From contig NZ_JARGDP010000009.1 of NCBI RefSeq assembly GCF_029210395.1, forward strand, positions 1 to 64,000: a stretch of 64,000 nucleotides of DNA. The letters are read 5' to 3'. Numbering within the stretch: position 1 is the stretch's first letter; each line of letters begins with the position of its first letter. This DNA is from Petrocella sp. FN5 (GTDB lineage: Bacteria > Bacillota > Clostridia > Lachnospirales > Vallitaleaceae). A program made the position numbers and the translations under genes. Below are positions 17,760-26,450 of this stretch, piece after piece. A model generated the notes under the pieces. It was given only the letters and a program-made list of their open reading frames with translations. It did no database searches and was not told the origin of the DNA.

Positions 17760-17788
17760 TTGACAAACACCAGAACCTATTATACGAT
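17760..17788 (+). promoter_or_regulatory. Sigma-A promoter of the valS T-box transcript
   Basis: TTGACA (17760-17765), a 17-nt spacer and TACGAT (17783-17788). It starts 1 nt after the end of the preceding gene, leaving no room for a terminator of the Hsp70-like operon. Confidence 0.6.
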
Positions 17789-17799
17789 TATTTCAATCG

Positions 17800-18041
17800 A
17801 AAACAATACATGCAATGAAAAAGAGGAGTATGTTGGATAGAGATCCCTTAGAGAAGAGAGTCCTAGGCTGAAAGACTCTTGGATAATCCCAACAGAAGGT
17901 AGCTTTAGAGCAGTTGTACTGAAAAAAGTAGGTACAAACGTTTGGTCACGTTATCGACCCATAAGTGCCTAGTTAAGCTAGGAATTAAGGTGGTACCACG
18001 GTCTGATCGTCCTTTGTTAAGAGACGATAGGCTTTTTTTTT
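17800..18041 (+). promoter_or_regulatory. T-box riboswitch (valine) controlling the small membrane protein gene and valS
   Basis: The T-box sequence AAGGTGGTACCACGG (17987-18001) is followed by a terminator stem (GATCGTC paired with GACGAT, then a T-run at 18032-18041). The Stem I region lies at about 17830-17925; GAAG-GUA-GC there offers GUA (Val) as the specifier at 17899-17901, in the same GAA(G)-codon context as the two other T-boxes of this window. Uncharged tRNA-Val should stabilise the antiterminator and allow valS expression. Confidence 0.85.
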
Positions 18042-18075
18042 GCACTTAGGTGTAGCGGCTAAGAAGGAGTGGGTA

Positions 18076-18300
18076 ATGGAGATTTTTGGAATTATGTTAG
18101 CATCAGTTGGACTTATTCTATTGGTAAGCTCAAGATCAATATATAGAAGTGGTGTCAAAACAATAAAAAATTATGAAGACCAACCAAAAGACAATAAATC
18201 ATATCTAATGCTTATTGGAAGTGGCATGCTCGTACTAAAAATCGTCGGTGGCCTAATGTTGCTACTAGGTGCCTTAATTCTAATCGCATCATTTATTTAG
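18076..18300 (+). CDS. Small two-span membrane protein between T-box and valS
   Basis: This 74-residue protein has two hydrophobic helices (about 2-20 and 46-73) separated by a polar loop (IYRSGVKTIKNYEDQPKDNK). The ATG at 18076 follows AAGGAG; a longer frame from a TTG at 18040 would start inside the terminator T-run and is rejected. It lies downstream of the valine T-box and 45 nt upstream of valS, so it is under the same control. I do not recognise it, and a link to tRNA charging is not evident. Confidence 0.65.
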   Translation: MEIFGIMLASVGLILLVSSRSIYRSGVKTIKNYEDQPKDNKSYLMLIGSGMLVLKIVGGLMLLLGALILIASFI

Positions 18301-18345
18301 GAAACGGATGTCAATATATAGGCATAGATTATTGGAGGAATAAAA

Positions 18346-20988
18346 ATGGCAAGAGAACTAGAAAAAACCTATGACCCCAAAAAAGTAGAAGAAAGAATCT
18401 ATCAGGACTGGATGGATAAAAAGTATTTTCATGCAGAAGTCAATCCTCAAAAAGAACCGTTTACAATTGTGATACCACCACCGAATATTACCGGACAGTT
18501 ACATATGGGTCATGCCCTAGATAATACGATACAGGATATTATCATCCGTTGGAAACGAATGCAAGGGTACGAAGCACTATGGCAGCCAGGAACGGATCAC
18601 GCGGCTATTGCTACGGAAGTGAAGATTGTAAAAGCATTGGCGGAGCAAGGTATCGACAAAGATACACTAGGGCGTGAAGGCTTTATGGAGCACGCATGGA
18701 AATGGAAAGAAGAGTATGGTGGTATCATAGTATCACAGTTAAAAAAACTTGGAACTTCATGTGACTGGGAAAGAGAAAGATTTACTTTGGATGAAGGGTG
18801 TTCGGATGCTGTACTCGATGTGTTTGTTAAATACTATGAAAAAGGTTATATTTACAAAGGCGCTAAAATAATTAATTGGTGCCCTGTTTGTCAAACCACC
18901 ATATCTGAAGCTGAAGTTGAGCATGAAGAAATGCAAGGTCATTTTTGGCATATAAAATATCCGATTGTAGGTGAAGACGGTTTTGTAGAAATAGCAACCA
19001 CTCGACCGGAAACTTTACTTGGAGATACAGCGGTTGCGGTTCATCCGGATGATGAACGGTATGAGCATCTCATTGGTAAAAATGTCATGTTACCAATCGT
19101 AAACCGAGAGATTCCAATTATTGCAGATACTTATGTGGACAAAGACTTTGGAACGGGTTGTGTCAAGATTACACCGGCACATGATCCTAATGACTTTGAA
19201 GTGGGTGAACGGCATAATTTAGAGAAGCTTAATGTCATGCATGATGACGGCACCATCAATGAACAGGGTGGAAAATATTCAGGTATGAATCGTTATGAGG
19301 CCAGAAAAGCTATCGTTAAGGACTTAAAAGAGAAGGGCTATTTAATCAAAGTAGAGGATCATACCCACAATGTTGGGCTTCATGACCGATGTAATACAGT
19401 TGTTGAACCACTCATTAAGTCACAATGGTTTCTTAAAATGGATGAGCTATCAAAACCGGCTATAGAAGCTTATAGATCTGGTGAGTTAAAGTTTGTACCC
19501 GAACGCTATGGAAAAGTTTATATGAATTGGCTTGAGAACATACACGATTGGTGTATATCTAGACAACTGTGGTGGGGACATCGTATACCTGCTTATTATT
19601 GTGATGACTGTGGTGCAACGACCATAAGTAAAAAGCATCCAACGGTTTGTAGTCATTGTCAATCCAATCATATTCGACAAGATGAAGATAGCTTGGATAC
19701 TTGGTTTAGTTCTGCACTCTGGCCATTTTCTACCTTAGGTTGGCCGGAAAAAACACCGGAGCTGGAATATTTTTATCCAACCAGTGTGCTTGTAACCGGT
19801 TATGATATTATTTTCTTTTGGGTTATTAGAATGGTGTTTTCAGGTCTTGAATTTACAGGGAAATTACCCTTTGATACGGTGGTTATGCATGGGTTAGTTA
19901 GAGATTCAGAAGGCCGGAAGATGAGTAAAAGTCTTGGAAATGGAATTGACCCTCTTGAAGTTATTGAATCCTATGGTGCAGATGCTTTAAGATTAACATT
20001 AATTTCCGGAAACGCACCGGGTAATGATATGCGCTATTATCAAGAACGTGTTGAAGCCAATAGAAATTTTGGTAATAAGATATGGAATGCGTCTAGGTTC
20101 ATTATGATGAATTTAGATGAAAAGAAAGTAGAAACACCTTCAGTAGAAGACTTAACACCGGCGGACCGATGGATTTTATCTAAAGTCAATACATTGATCA
20201 AAGATGTAACGGAGACATTAGATAAGTATGATTTGGGAATAGCGGTTTCAAAGCTTTATGACTTTGTATGGGAAGAGTTTTGTGATTGGTACATAGAAAT
20301 GGTTAAGCCTAGATTGTATAATGATGAAGATATCACCAAAAACAGCGCATTATGGACATTAAAGACAGTATTAATTGACTGCTTGAAGCTATTGCATCCA
20401 TTTATGCCTTTTATAACAGAAGAGATCTTTTTAACCCTTCAAGATAAAGAGCCATCGATTATGATATCCAGTTGGCCTGTATTTAAGAAAGAATGGCATT
20501 TTGAGAAAGAAGAAACAGATATCAGTATGATAAAAGAAGCGGTTAGAGGTATTCGTAACTTAAGGGCAAACATGAATGTACCACCATCAAAGAAAGCCAA
20601 AGTTTTTGTGGTCTCTGAAGATCCAGCGGTTGTACAGACTTTTGAGGATGGACGTGTCTTTTTTGCAACCCTAGGTTATGCCAGTGAAGTTTTAATACAA
20701 CATCATAAAATGGATATTGATGAGGACGCTGTATCCGTGATTATTCCAAATGCTACAATCTATATGCCTTTTAGTGAACTTGTGGATATTGAGAAAGAGA
20801 TTGAACGTCTCGAAAATGAAGTCACTAAGCTAGAAAAGGAATTATCAAGAGTGGCAGGTAAACTAAGTAATAAAGGGTTTGTAGCTAAGGCACCTGAAAA
20901 AGTCATAACAGAGGAGCGAGAAAAGCAGTCAAAGTATGAGCAGATGTTAGCACAGACCAAAGAACGCCTTAAAAGTTTAAAGCAATAA
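18346..20988 (+). CDS. valS: Valine--tRNA ligase
   Basis: ValRS charges tRNA-Val with valine and edits mischarged threonine. The 880-residue product has the family order: N-terminal PPPNITGQLHMGHAL with the HMGH ATP-binding motif (about 43-57), the CP1 editing domain with IATTRPETLLGD, the catalytic KMSKSLGNG motif, WNASRF, an anticodon-binding helical domain (FVWEEFCDWYIE), and a C-terminal coiled coil (VDIEKEIERLENEVTKLEKEL) typical of ValRS. The start has TTGGAGG upstream. It is preceded by a small membrane protein gene and a valine-type T-box. The call is secure. Confidence 0.98.
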   Translation: MARELEKTYDPKKVEERIYQDWMDKKYFHAEVNPQKEPFTIVIPPPNITGQLHMGHALDNTIQDIIIRWKRMQGYEALWQPGTDHAAIATEVKIVKALAEQGIDKDTLGREGFMEHAWKWKEEYGGIIVSQLKKLGTSCDWERERFTLDEGCSDAVLDVFVKYYEKGYIYKGAKIINWCPVCQTTISEAEVEHEEMQGHFWHIKYPIVGEDGFVEIATTRPETLLGDTAVAVHPDDERYEHLIGKNVMLPIVNREIPIIADTYVDKDFGTGCVKITPAHDPNDFEVGERHNLEKLNVMHDDGTINEQGGKYSGMNRYEARKAIVKDLKEKGYLIKVEDHTHNVGLHDRCNTVVEPLIKSQWFLKMDELSKPAIEAYRSGELKFVPERYGKVYMNWLENIHDWCISRQLWWGHRIPAYYCDDCGATTISKKHPTVCSHCQSNHIRQDEDSLDTWFSSALWPFSTLGWPEKTPELEYFYPTSVLVTGYDIIFFWVIRMVFSGLEFTGKLPFDTVVMHGLVRDSEGRKMSKSLGNGIDPLEVIESYGADALRLTLISGNAPGNDMRYYQERVEANRNFGNKIWNASRFIMMNLDEKKVETPSVEDLTPADRWILSKVNTLIKDVTETLDKYDLGIAVSKLYDFVWEEFCDWYIEMVKPRLYNDEDITKNSALWTLKTVLIDCLKLLHPFMPFITEEIFLTLQDKEPSIMISSWPVFKKEWHFEKEETDISMIKEAVRGIRNLRANMNVPPSKKAKVFVVSEDPAVVQTFEDGRVFFATLGYASEVLIQHHKMDIDEDAVSVIIPNATIYMPFSELVDIEKEIERLENEVTKLEKELSRVAGKLSNKGFVAKAPEKVITEEREKQSKYEQMLAQTKERLKSLKQ

Positions 20989-20989
20989 C

Positions 20990-21018
20990 TTGACAGAGCT
21001 AAAAAAATGCGTTATGAT
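20990..21018 (+). promoter_or_regulatory. Sigma-A promoter of the leuA T-box transcript
   Basis: A perfect TTGACA (20990-20995) with a 17-nt spacer and TATGAT (21013-21018), placed directly after the valS stop codon. Confidence 0.75.
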
Positions 21019-21024
21019 TATAAA

Positions 21025-21290
21025 AATTATATTCTAAAAAGACCTTGAAGAGGAGCAGTAGATATTCGGAAGCATCAGAGAGTTGTTGGTAGGTGCGAAA
21101 CAACAGTGTATGGATATTGAACTAGCCTTGGAGTCACATGTTGAAGTAACAGTAGGCATTGTCGGGTTCGACCGTTATATCGATAAGGATATGTTAGTAT
21201 CTTAATGAGTGCATTCTTTAAGAATGAATCAGAGTGGTAACGCGGAAGTCACCTTTCGTCTCTATACAAAAGAGACGAGAGGTTTTTTTA
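21025..21290 (+). promoter_or_regulatory. T-box riboswitch (leucine) controlling leuA
   Basis: The T-box sequence AGAGTGGTAACGCGG (21231-21245) precedes a strong terminator (CGTCTCT paired with AGAGACG, then a T-run to 21289). UGAA-CUA-GCC places a CUA (Leu) specifier candidate at 21122-21124. The specifier agrees with the leuA gene downstream. The Stem III region (GTTCGACCGTTATATCGAT) is nearly identical to that of the Cys T-box near 29900. Confidence 0.85.
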
Positions 21291-21454
21291 TTCTCCAGGA
21301 AAGTCTATGCATTAACGATTATGGAAGTCTTTCCTGCCGGAACAATTTGCTTTGCAAAGCGAGGCGTAGCCACCTTTCTTCTTAATTAAGCGTGTATTTT
21401 CTGAAAAAATCTAAGAAAAGCTTAAACGCAGAAACAAAACAGGAGGGATTACCT
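21291..21454. other. Leader between the leucine terminator and leuA, with inverted repeats
   Basis: This stretch holds no gene. It contains an inverted repeat, AGGAAAG (about 21298) with CTTTCCT (about 21329), and further on the palindrome GCTTTGCAAAGC. Neither is followed by a T-run. They could be processing or stability elements of the leuA mRNA or a decayed repeat element. Confidence 0.4.
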
Positions 21455-23119
21455 ATGAAAAAAAGTTATATGAAGTATAAAAAATACCCGACAATGGATT
21501 TGCATGACCGCACGTGGCCATCAAAAACAATGGAACAAGCACCAGTTTGGTGTAGTGTCGACCTTAGAGATGGTAACCAAGCACTACCCATACCTATGGG
21601 TATTGAAGCGAAATTAGAATTCTTCAACTTAATAAAAGCAATGGGATACAAGGAAATTGAAATCGGATTCCCTTCTGCTTCTGATACGGAATATAACTTT
21701 CTTAGAACACTGATTGAAGAAGGTTATATAACAGATGATATTAAAGTGCAGGTGTTGGTTCAAGCACGAGAACACTTGATAGCAAAAACATTTGAAGCCC
21801 TAAAAGGTGCAAAAAAGGCAATTGTACATGTTTATAACTCTACATCTACCCAACAAAGAGATGTAGTTTTTGGCAAAAGCAAAGATGAAATCAAAGCAAT
21901 GGCCATACAAGGTGCAAAATGGTTGCAAATTTATGCAGCAAAATATCCGGAAACAGAGTTTACTTTTGAGTACTCACCGGAGAGTTTTACCGGAACAGAA
22001 ATGGAGTATGCTTTAGAAGTGTCGAACGCGGTTATAGACGTCTGGCAGCCCACACCAGAAAATAAAATGATTCTTAATTTACCGGCAACGGTAGAAATGA
22101 GTACACCTAATGTTTATGCCGATCAGGTTGAATGGTTTAGCAGACAGATCAATCGTCGTGACAGCGTATTAATAAGTTTACACACCCATAATGATAGAGG
22201 AACAGGTATAGCAGCAACTGAGCTTGGTTTACTGGCAGGTGCTGATCGGGTGGAAGGCACCTTGTTTGGTAATGGAGAAAGAACAGGTAATGTTGACATA
22301 CTAACTTTAGCCTTGAATCTTTTCACTCAGGGTGTGGATCCCGGCGTTAAAATAGATGAGGTTAACAAAGTAGTTGAAGTCTATGAGCGATGTACAGGAA
22401 TGCGCGTGCATCAACGTCATCCATACGCAGGTGAATTGGTTTATACAGCATTCTCTGGGTCTCACCAAGATGCAATAAGAAAAGGATTAAAAGCCAACGA
22501 AAAAGATAGTAGGTTCTGGAACGTGCCTTATCTTCCTATTGATCCTGCAGACATAGGCCGCCAATATGAGCCGATTATCCGTATCAACAGTCAGTCCGGT
22601 AAAGGTGGTGTAGCTTATATTCTTGAAGAAGCCTTTGGCTACAAATTACCCAAAGGTATGCACCCTGAGATCAGTCTTCCGGTACAGAAGATGACAGATC
22701 AGACAGGTAAGGAATTAACAGCTTTAGAAATTAAAGAAATACTTTTTGATGAATTTATTAATGTGGAAGGTCACTTCCAATTAGAATCATTTAAAAGTAC
22801 TTATCAAGAAGAAAATGATCAAGTGGTTATAATTGAAGCTAAGTTGATTCAAAAGGGAGAAGAAAAAACCATAAAAGGTCAAGGGAATGGTCCAATATCA
22901 GCTTTTATTCATGGATTGCAAAAAGAAGGTCATATGAATTATGAACTAATATCCTATGATGAACATGCAATTGGTATAGGTGAAAATGCTGAAGCAATCG
23001 CTTATATTCAGTTAAAGAATCATAAAGGTGTTTCAGCGTTTGGTCTCGGCATAGATCGAAATACCAGTAAAGCATCTATTAAAGCGATTATCAGCAGTAT
23101 TAATAGATTGAATCGATAG
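21455..23119 (+). CDS. leuA: 2-isopropylmalate synthase
   Basis: LeuA condenses 2-ketoisovalerate and acetyl-CoA, the first committed step of leucine synthesis. The 554-residue product is the long form whose members begin near MKYKKYPTMDLHDRTWP. Seen are VDLRDGNQALP with the metal-binding Asp, IEIGFPSASDTE, SLHTHNDRGTGIAATELG with the metal His pair, LFGNGERTGN, and the C-terminal LeuA allosteric domain (from about 430; GQGNGPISAFIHGL). I chose ATG 21455 because AGGAGGG sits just upstream. No other leucine gene is adjacent, so leuA is controlled alone by its T-box. Confidence 0.95.
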   Translation: MKKSYMKYKKYPTMDLHDRTWPSKTMEQAPVWCSVDLRDGNQALPIPMGIEAKLEFFNLIKAMGYKEIEIGFPSASDTEYNFLRTLIEEGYITDDIKVQVLVQAREHLIAKTFEALKGAKKAIVHVYNSTSTQQRDVVFGKSKDEIKAMAIQGAKWLQIYAAKYPETEFTFEYSPESFTGTEMEYALEVSNAVIDVWQPTPENKMILNLPATVEMSTPNVYADQVEWFSRQINRRDSVLISLHTHNDRGTGIAATELGLLAGADRVEGTLFGNGERTGNVDILTLALNLFTQGVDPGVKIDEVNKVVEVYERCTGMRVHQRHPYAGELVYTAFSGSHQDAIRKGLKANEKDSRFWNVPYLPIDPADIGRQYEPIIRINSQSGKGGVAYILEEAFGYKLPKGMHPEISLPVQKMTDQTGKELTALEIKEILFDEFINVEGHFQLESFKSTYQEENDQVVIIEAKLIQKGEEKTIKGQGNGPISAFIHGLQKEGHMNYELISYDEHAIGIGENAEAIAYIQLKNHKGVSAFGLGIDRNTSKASIKAIISSINRLNR

Positions 23120-23202
23120 CCTTAAGAAACCGGCTATGTTATACTGTAGAGGAAGAGGTTTATAAGTGCATTGAGTGGCCAGTTAACAGAAAGGACGATT
23201 AA

Positions 23203-23427
23203 ATGGCGGGTAAATGCTGTGACAAGTGGAAAAAAAATAATAAGTATTGTAAAAACTGTCCTCTACGTATGACGTTAAAAGAGGAAAACATTCCAAAAGT
23301 TAAGAAAGTAAAAAGGCAAGAGAAAATAGATTCGATAGAGGCAGAAAAAAATAGTAAAGATAAAAAAGTAGAAAAGAAAAAGATTAAGAAGAAAAGTAAA
23401 AAGAACAAAAAAAGTAAAAAAAAATGA
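23203..23427 (+). CDS. Lys-rich 74-residue protein with a four-cysteine head
   Basis: The N-terminus is a compact Cys motif, CC-x9-C-x2-C (residues 5, 6, 16, 19; KCCDKWKKNNKYCKNCP), able to bind a metal. The rest is extremely basic and low in complexity; about 29 of 74 residues are Lys, and the last 20 are almost only Lys, Ser and Asn. The gene has a plausible ribosome binding site (AAAGGA), its own gap of 83 nt after leuA, and a strong terminator right after its stop, all of which argue that it is real. I recall short bacterial proteins with a similar KCCxKY..KGKxCKxCP head but no function. Nucleic-acid or ribosome binding is a guess from charge. Confidence 0.6.
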   Translation: MAGKCCDKWKKNNKYCKNCPLRMTLKEENIPKVKKVKRQEKIDSIEAEKNSKDKKVEKKKIKKKSKKNKKSKKK

Positions 23428-23432
23428 GCAAG

Positions 23433-23466
23433 AAAAAAGGTTGATTATACCCATCAACCTTTTTTG
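23433..23466. terminator. Bidirectional terminator between convergent genes
   Basis: The stem pairs AAAAAAGGTTGAT with ATCAACCTTTTTT around a short loop. It has A- and T-runs on both sides and lies between the Lys-rich gene and htrA, which converge. Confidence 0.85.
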
Positions 23467-23481
23467 CTGTTTAGAAAAATC

Positions 23482-24768
23482 TTATTGTTGATCCATTATG
23501 TCCTTATAACTGTAAAGCGGTGCATTTAATGTTAGAATTTCATCGTTACGAATAATACCAACTTCAAGCGTGTCACCAACTTGAGCTTTTTCAAGAATAT
23601 CAAAAAGAACTTGTACATTCTGGACTTTTTTACCATTAAGACTATAGATGATATCACCAGACTGGATTCCAGCTTCCTGGGCACCACTGAAAGGGATGAC
23701 ATCGGTAATATAAACTCCAAAACGCATGCCTGTACTGTTGTAGATGTCGGTAGTAATATCCATAACTTGAACACCTAGAAAAGCTCGGTCATCAGCTAAT
23801 TGATAAGCGATATCCCCACCGGAACGACTTTCTAGAACTATATCGATGGTCTCTTTTGCTTGATTAATGGGAATGGCAAAACCAATTCCCTCAACACCGG
23901 TATCTACGTACTTAGCACTGTTAATACCAATAACTTCACCCCTGCCATTTAGTAGGGCACCACCACTGTTACCTGGGTTAATGGCTGCATCCGTTTGGAT
24001 AAGATTAACATAAGAGGTGTTTCTGTTAATATATATTTCTCGGTTGAGAGCACTGATGATACCTGCGGTTACTGTAGAAGCGTATTCGGGACCCAAAGGA
24101 TTACCGATGGCCACAGCCAACTCACCAATCTGAATGGTTTCTGAATCTCCAAAAGGCGCCAGAACAATCTGATCCATCTTACCTTTTAATAGTTTTGTAT
24201 CAATTGAAAGCACGGCTAAGTCATTGTTTGAGTCATAACCTAATACTCGAGCTACAACTGTTGTACCTTCATGAAAAATAACTTCAATTTCATTTGAACC
24301 TTCTATAACATGATAATTGGTGACAATGAATAATTCTTCACCTTCCATTTTGAAGGTAATACCTGAACCTGTGCCACCATAAAACCCATTAGAGTTTCCA
24401 AAAATACCGCCGGGGGTTTGTTCGGAATAGCTGGATATGGTAACGATAGCAGGACTAACAGCACTGGCAATAGCAGAAATATCTGATGTAGCCTTATTGT
24501 CAGAAACTGTTGGCTGTATTTGCACGGTTGAAGGCTGATCAACCACGTTTTGAGTGGTTGTGTTAAGAATACCATTTGCCAATCGATCACCATAGATAAG
24601 TGCGGATAAGTAGCCGGCACCAAAAGTTAAGCCACTAACAAAAGTGAGTATAAGTATATAAGCTGTAAGCCTTACATACCACTTTCTTGTATGCTTATGA
24701 TAACGTAAATGATTTGCTATTGTTTGCTCATGTTCAAAATGAGTTTGGTTGGATGTATTGTTGTCCAT
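23482..24768 (-). CDS. htrA: HtrA/DegP-family membrane-anchored serine protease
   Basis: This trypsin-like envelope protease degrades misfolded extracytoplasmic proteins. The 428-residue product has a cytosolic head of about 30 residues, one membrane helix (about 36-60; VRLTAYILILTFVSGLTFGAG), a linker, the protease domain with triad His in TNYHVIEG, Asp in NNDLAVLSI and Ser in NPGNSGGALLNG, and one C-terminal PDZ domain (SGAQEAGIQSGDIIYSLNGK). This order is standard for Gram-positive HtrA. The start at 24768 is chosen for AAGGAG upstream on the minus strand; a frame extended to 24795 lacks one. It is a single-gene unit. No CssR-like site was recognised. Confidence 0.92.
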   Translation of the reverse strand: MDNNTSNQTHFEHEQTIANHLRYHKHTRKWYVRLTAYILILTFVSGLTFGAGYLSALIYGDRLANGILNTTTQNVVDQPSTVQIQPTVSDNKATSDISAIASAVSPAIVTISSYSEQTPGGIFGNSNGFYGGTGSGITFKMEGEELFIVTNYHVIEGSNEIEVIFHEGTTVVARVLGYDSNNDLAVLSIDTKLLKGKMDQIVLAPFGDSETIQIGELAVAIGNPLGPEYASTVTAGIISALNREIYINRNTSYVNLIQTDAAINPGNSGGALLNGRGEVIGINSAKYVDTGVEGIGFAIPINQAKETIDIVLESRSGGDIAYQLADDRAFLGVQVMDITTDIYNSTGMRFGVYITDVIPFSGAQEAGIQSGDIIYSLNGKKVQNVQVLFDILEKAQVGDTLEVGIIRNDEILTLNAPLYSYKDIMDQQ

Positions 24769-25003
24769 AAAATCACTCCTTAAATATTTTACCATTTTTC
24801 ATTCTAGCCATACTATGATTATATAGGGGCAATATGGATTTAATGTGTAAAATAGATGTCAAAACACGGTCATAAAAATGAATAAATTGTAAACAATCAA
24901 ATAATCATATCAAGGTAGAGGTGACGAATATGATATAATCAGAAAAATGGTTAAGGTGTCAAACATAGTTAATGAAAGATCTAGATGAATAGGAGCATTT
25001 TAT

Positions 25004-26290
25004 ATGACATTTGAAGATATTGTAGATGAAATAGTGAAAACACCAAGATTCAGAAAACAACCCGAATTTATTGTTATTAAGACTTTAATACAAAAAATCG
25101 GGTATATGAATAACATACCTGTTGTACATGTAGCCGGTACCAATGGTAAAGGTTCGGTTGTGATGATGATGGCTTCTATCTTTGAATCGGCAGGTTACAA
25201 AGTAGGCACTTTCACATCCCCACATTTAGTGGACATACGAGAACGCATTTGCATTAATCATCAAATGATGTCAAAAGAAGCATTTATAGAGATTTATGGG
25301 GTCCTTAATAAATTTATGAAAGAAATGGCACTTGAAGGGTATGAAGAGGCTTCTTTTTTTGAAATCATATTGGCCATGGCTTTAATGTACTTCAAAAAGG
25401 AAAAACCGGACATTTTATTGCTCGAAGCAGGGATCGGTGGACGCTTAGATACAACCAATGCACTTGAGAATAAAATATTGACTATAATTACGAATATCAG
25501 CATGGATCATACTCAAATACTTGGTGAAACCTTAGAGAAGATTGCATTTGAAAAATCCGGCATTATGCGACTAAACACACCGATTGTATTCTATAATAGT
25601 ACAAAAGAGGTCAATGATATAATAAAGAAAGTGGCAAAAGAAAAACAGGCCCCATATTTTGAAGTTCTTCCATTTGACGCTAAAATCATAAAGCGAAATC
25701 AAGAAAGCATTGATTTTTCCTTGAGGAACAAGTATTATGAATATGAAACCTTACATATGAACACGAGTGGAGACTATCAGATTGAGAACGTAAAAATAGC
25801 AATCACCGCGATACATATTTTACAACAACATTTTAACCTATCTAAAGAACATATTAAAGAGGGTATTGGCAATTTCAAATGGTTAGGGCGCATGACTTAT
25901 ATTACACCGAGTATTTTATTAGAAGGCGCCCATAATAAGGAAGGCATCGAAGCTTTTGTAAAGCATATTGGTACAAATGAAGGGCATAAAGCTATTGATT
26001 TGGTTTTTATATGTATGAACGATAAGCAAGACGATGAGATGATAGAAGCACTATGTAATATAAAAAGGCTTAGATCCGTTTATATTCCAAGAAATAAATA
26101 TATAAAAGCTCAGAATGAAGCGCGGCTCATGGAACGTTTTAAACAATATGGATTTGATCACGTGTATCCTATAGAAGAATTAAAGGACTTTATTTTAAGA
26201 AGAAAAGATAATAAAGGAGATCAACTTTTGTGTTGTGTGGGCTCTTTGTATCTTGTAGGTGATATTATAAAAATAATAGAGGAGGGCTAG
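25004..26290 (+). CDS. folC: Folylpolyglutamate synthase / dihydrofolate synthase
   Basis: FolC adds glutamate to folates (and to dihydropteroate in bifunctional forms). The 428-residue Mur-ligase-type product has the P-loop HVAGTNGKGSV (about 42-52), FTSPHLVDIRERI, the LLEAGIGGRLDTTNAL block, NISMDHTQILG with the metal ligand His, and ILLEGAHNKEGI in the C-terminal domain. FolC usually has a DPAHN-type motif where EGAHN stands here, a mild deviation. It ends 3 nt before a 47-residue gene whose ribosome binding site lies in its last codons. It is likely the first gene of a group running to the zinc-ribbon/TPR gene. Confidence 0.93.
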   Translation: MTFEDIVDEIVKTPRFRKQPEFIVIKTLIQKIGYMNNIPVVHVAGTNGKGSVVMMMASIFESAGYKVGTFTSPHLVDIRERICINHQMMSKEAFIEIYGVLNKFMKEMALEGYEEASFFEIILAMALMYFKKEKPDILLLEAGIGGRLDTTNALENKILTIITNISMDHTQILGETLEKIAFEKSGIMRLNTPIVFYNSTKEVNDIIKKVAKEKQAPYFEVLPFDAKIIKRNQESIDFSLRNKYYEYETLHMNTSGDYQIENVKIAITAIHILQQHFNLSKEHIKEGIGNFKWLGRMTYITPSILLEGAHNKEGIEAFVKHIGTNEGHKAIDLVFICMNDKQDDEMIEALCNIKRLRSVYIPRNKYIKAQNEARLMERFKQYGFDHVYPIEELKDFILRRKDNKGDQLLCCVGSLYLVGDIIKIIEEG

Positions 26291-26293
26291 AAG

Positions 26294-26437
26294 ATGATTA
26301 ATTTTGATGAAGAGATAAAAAAATACCAACCGTGTCTGGAGATTGAAGATGCTGAAGAAGTAATTAATGCCTATGATTCAAAGGACATATCCGATATTCT
26401 TAGTGAATTAATACTAGAGCTTAAAAACAGGCAATAA
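26294..26437 (+). CDS. 47-residue acidic protein downstream of folC
   Basis: A short frame with an excellent GAGGAGGG ribosome binding site overlapping the end of folC encodes an acidic helical protein (starts MINFDEEIKKYQPCLEIED, ends LELKNRQ). It ends 13 nt before the next gene's start and that gene's own GGGGG-type ribosome binding site. The tight spacing on both sides and the strong initiation signal argue for a real gene. I do not recognise a family; function unknown. Confidence 0.65.
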   Translation: MINFDEEIKKYQPCLEIEDAEEVINAYDSKDISDILSELILELKNRQ

Positions 26438-26450
26438 GAGGGGGTAAACA

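Noticed and set aside
18040-18075. A TTG start for the small membrane protein before valS
   Set aside because: It lies in the T-run of the T-box terminator; the ATG at 18076 has AAGGAG upstream.
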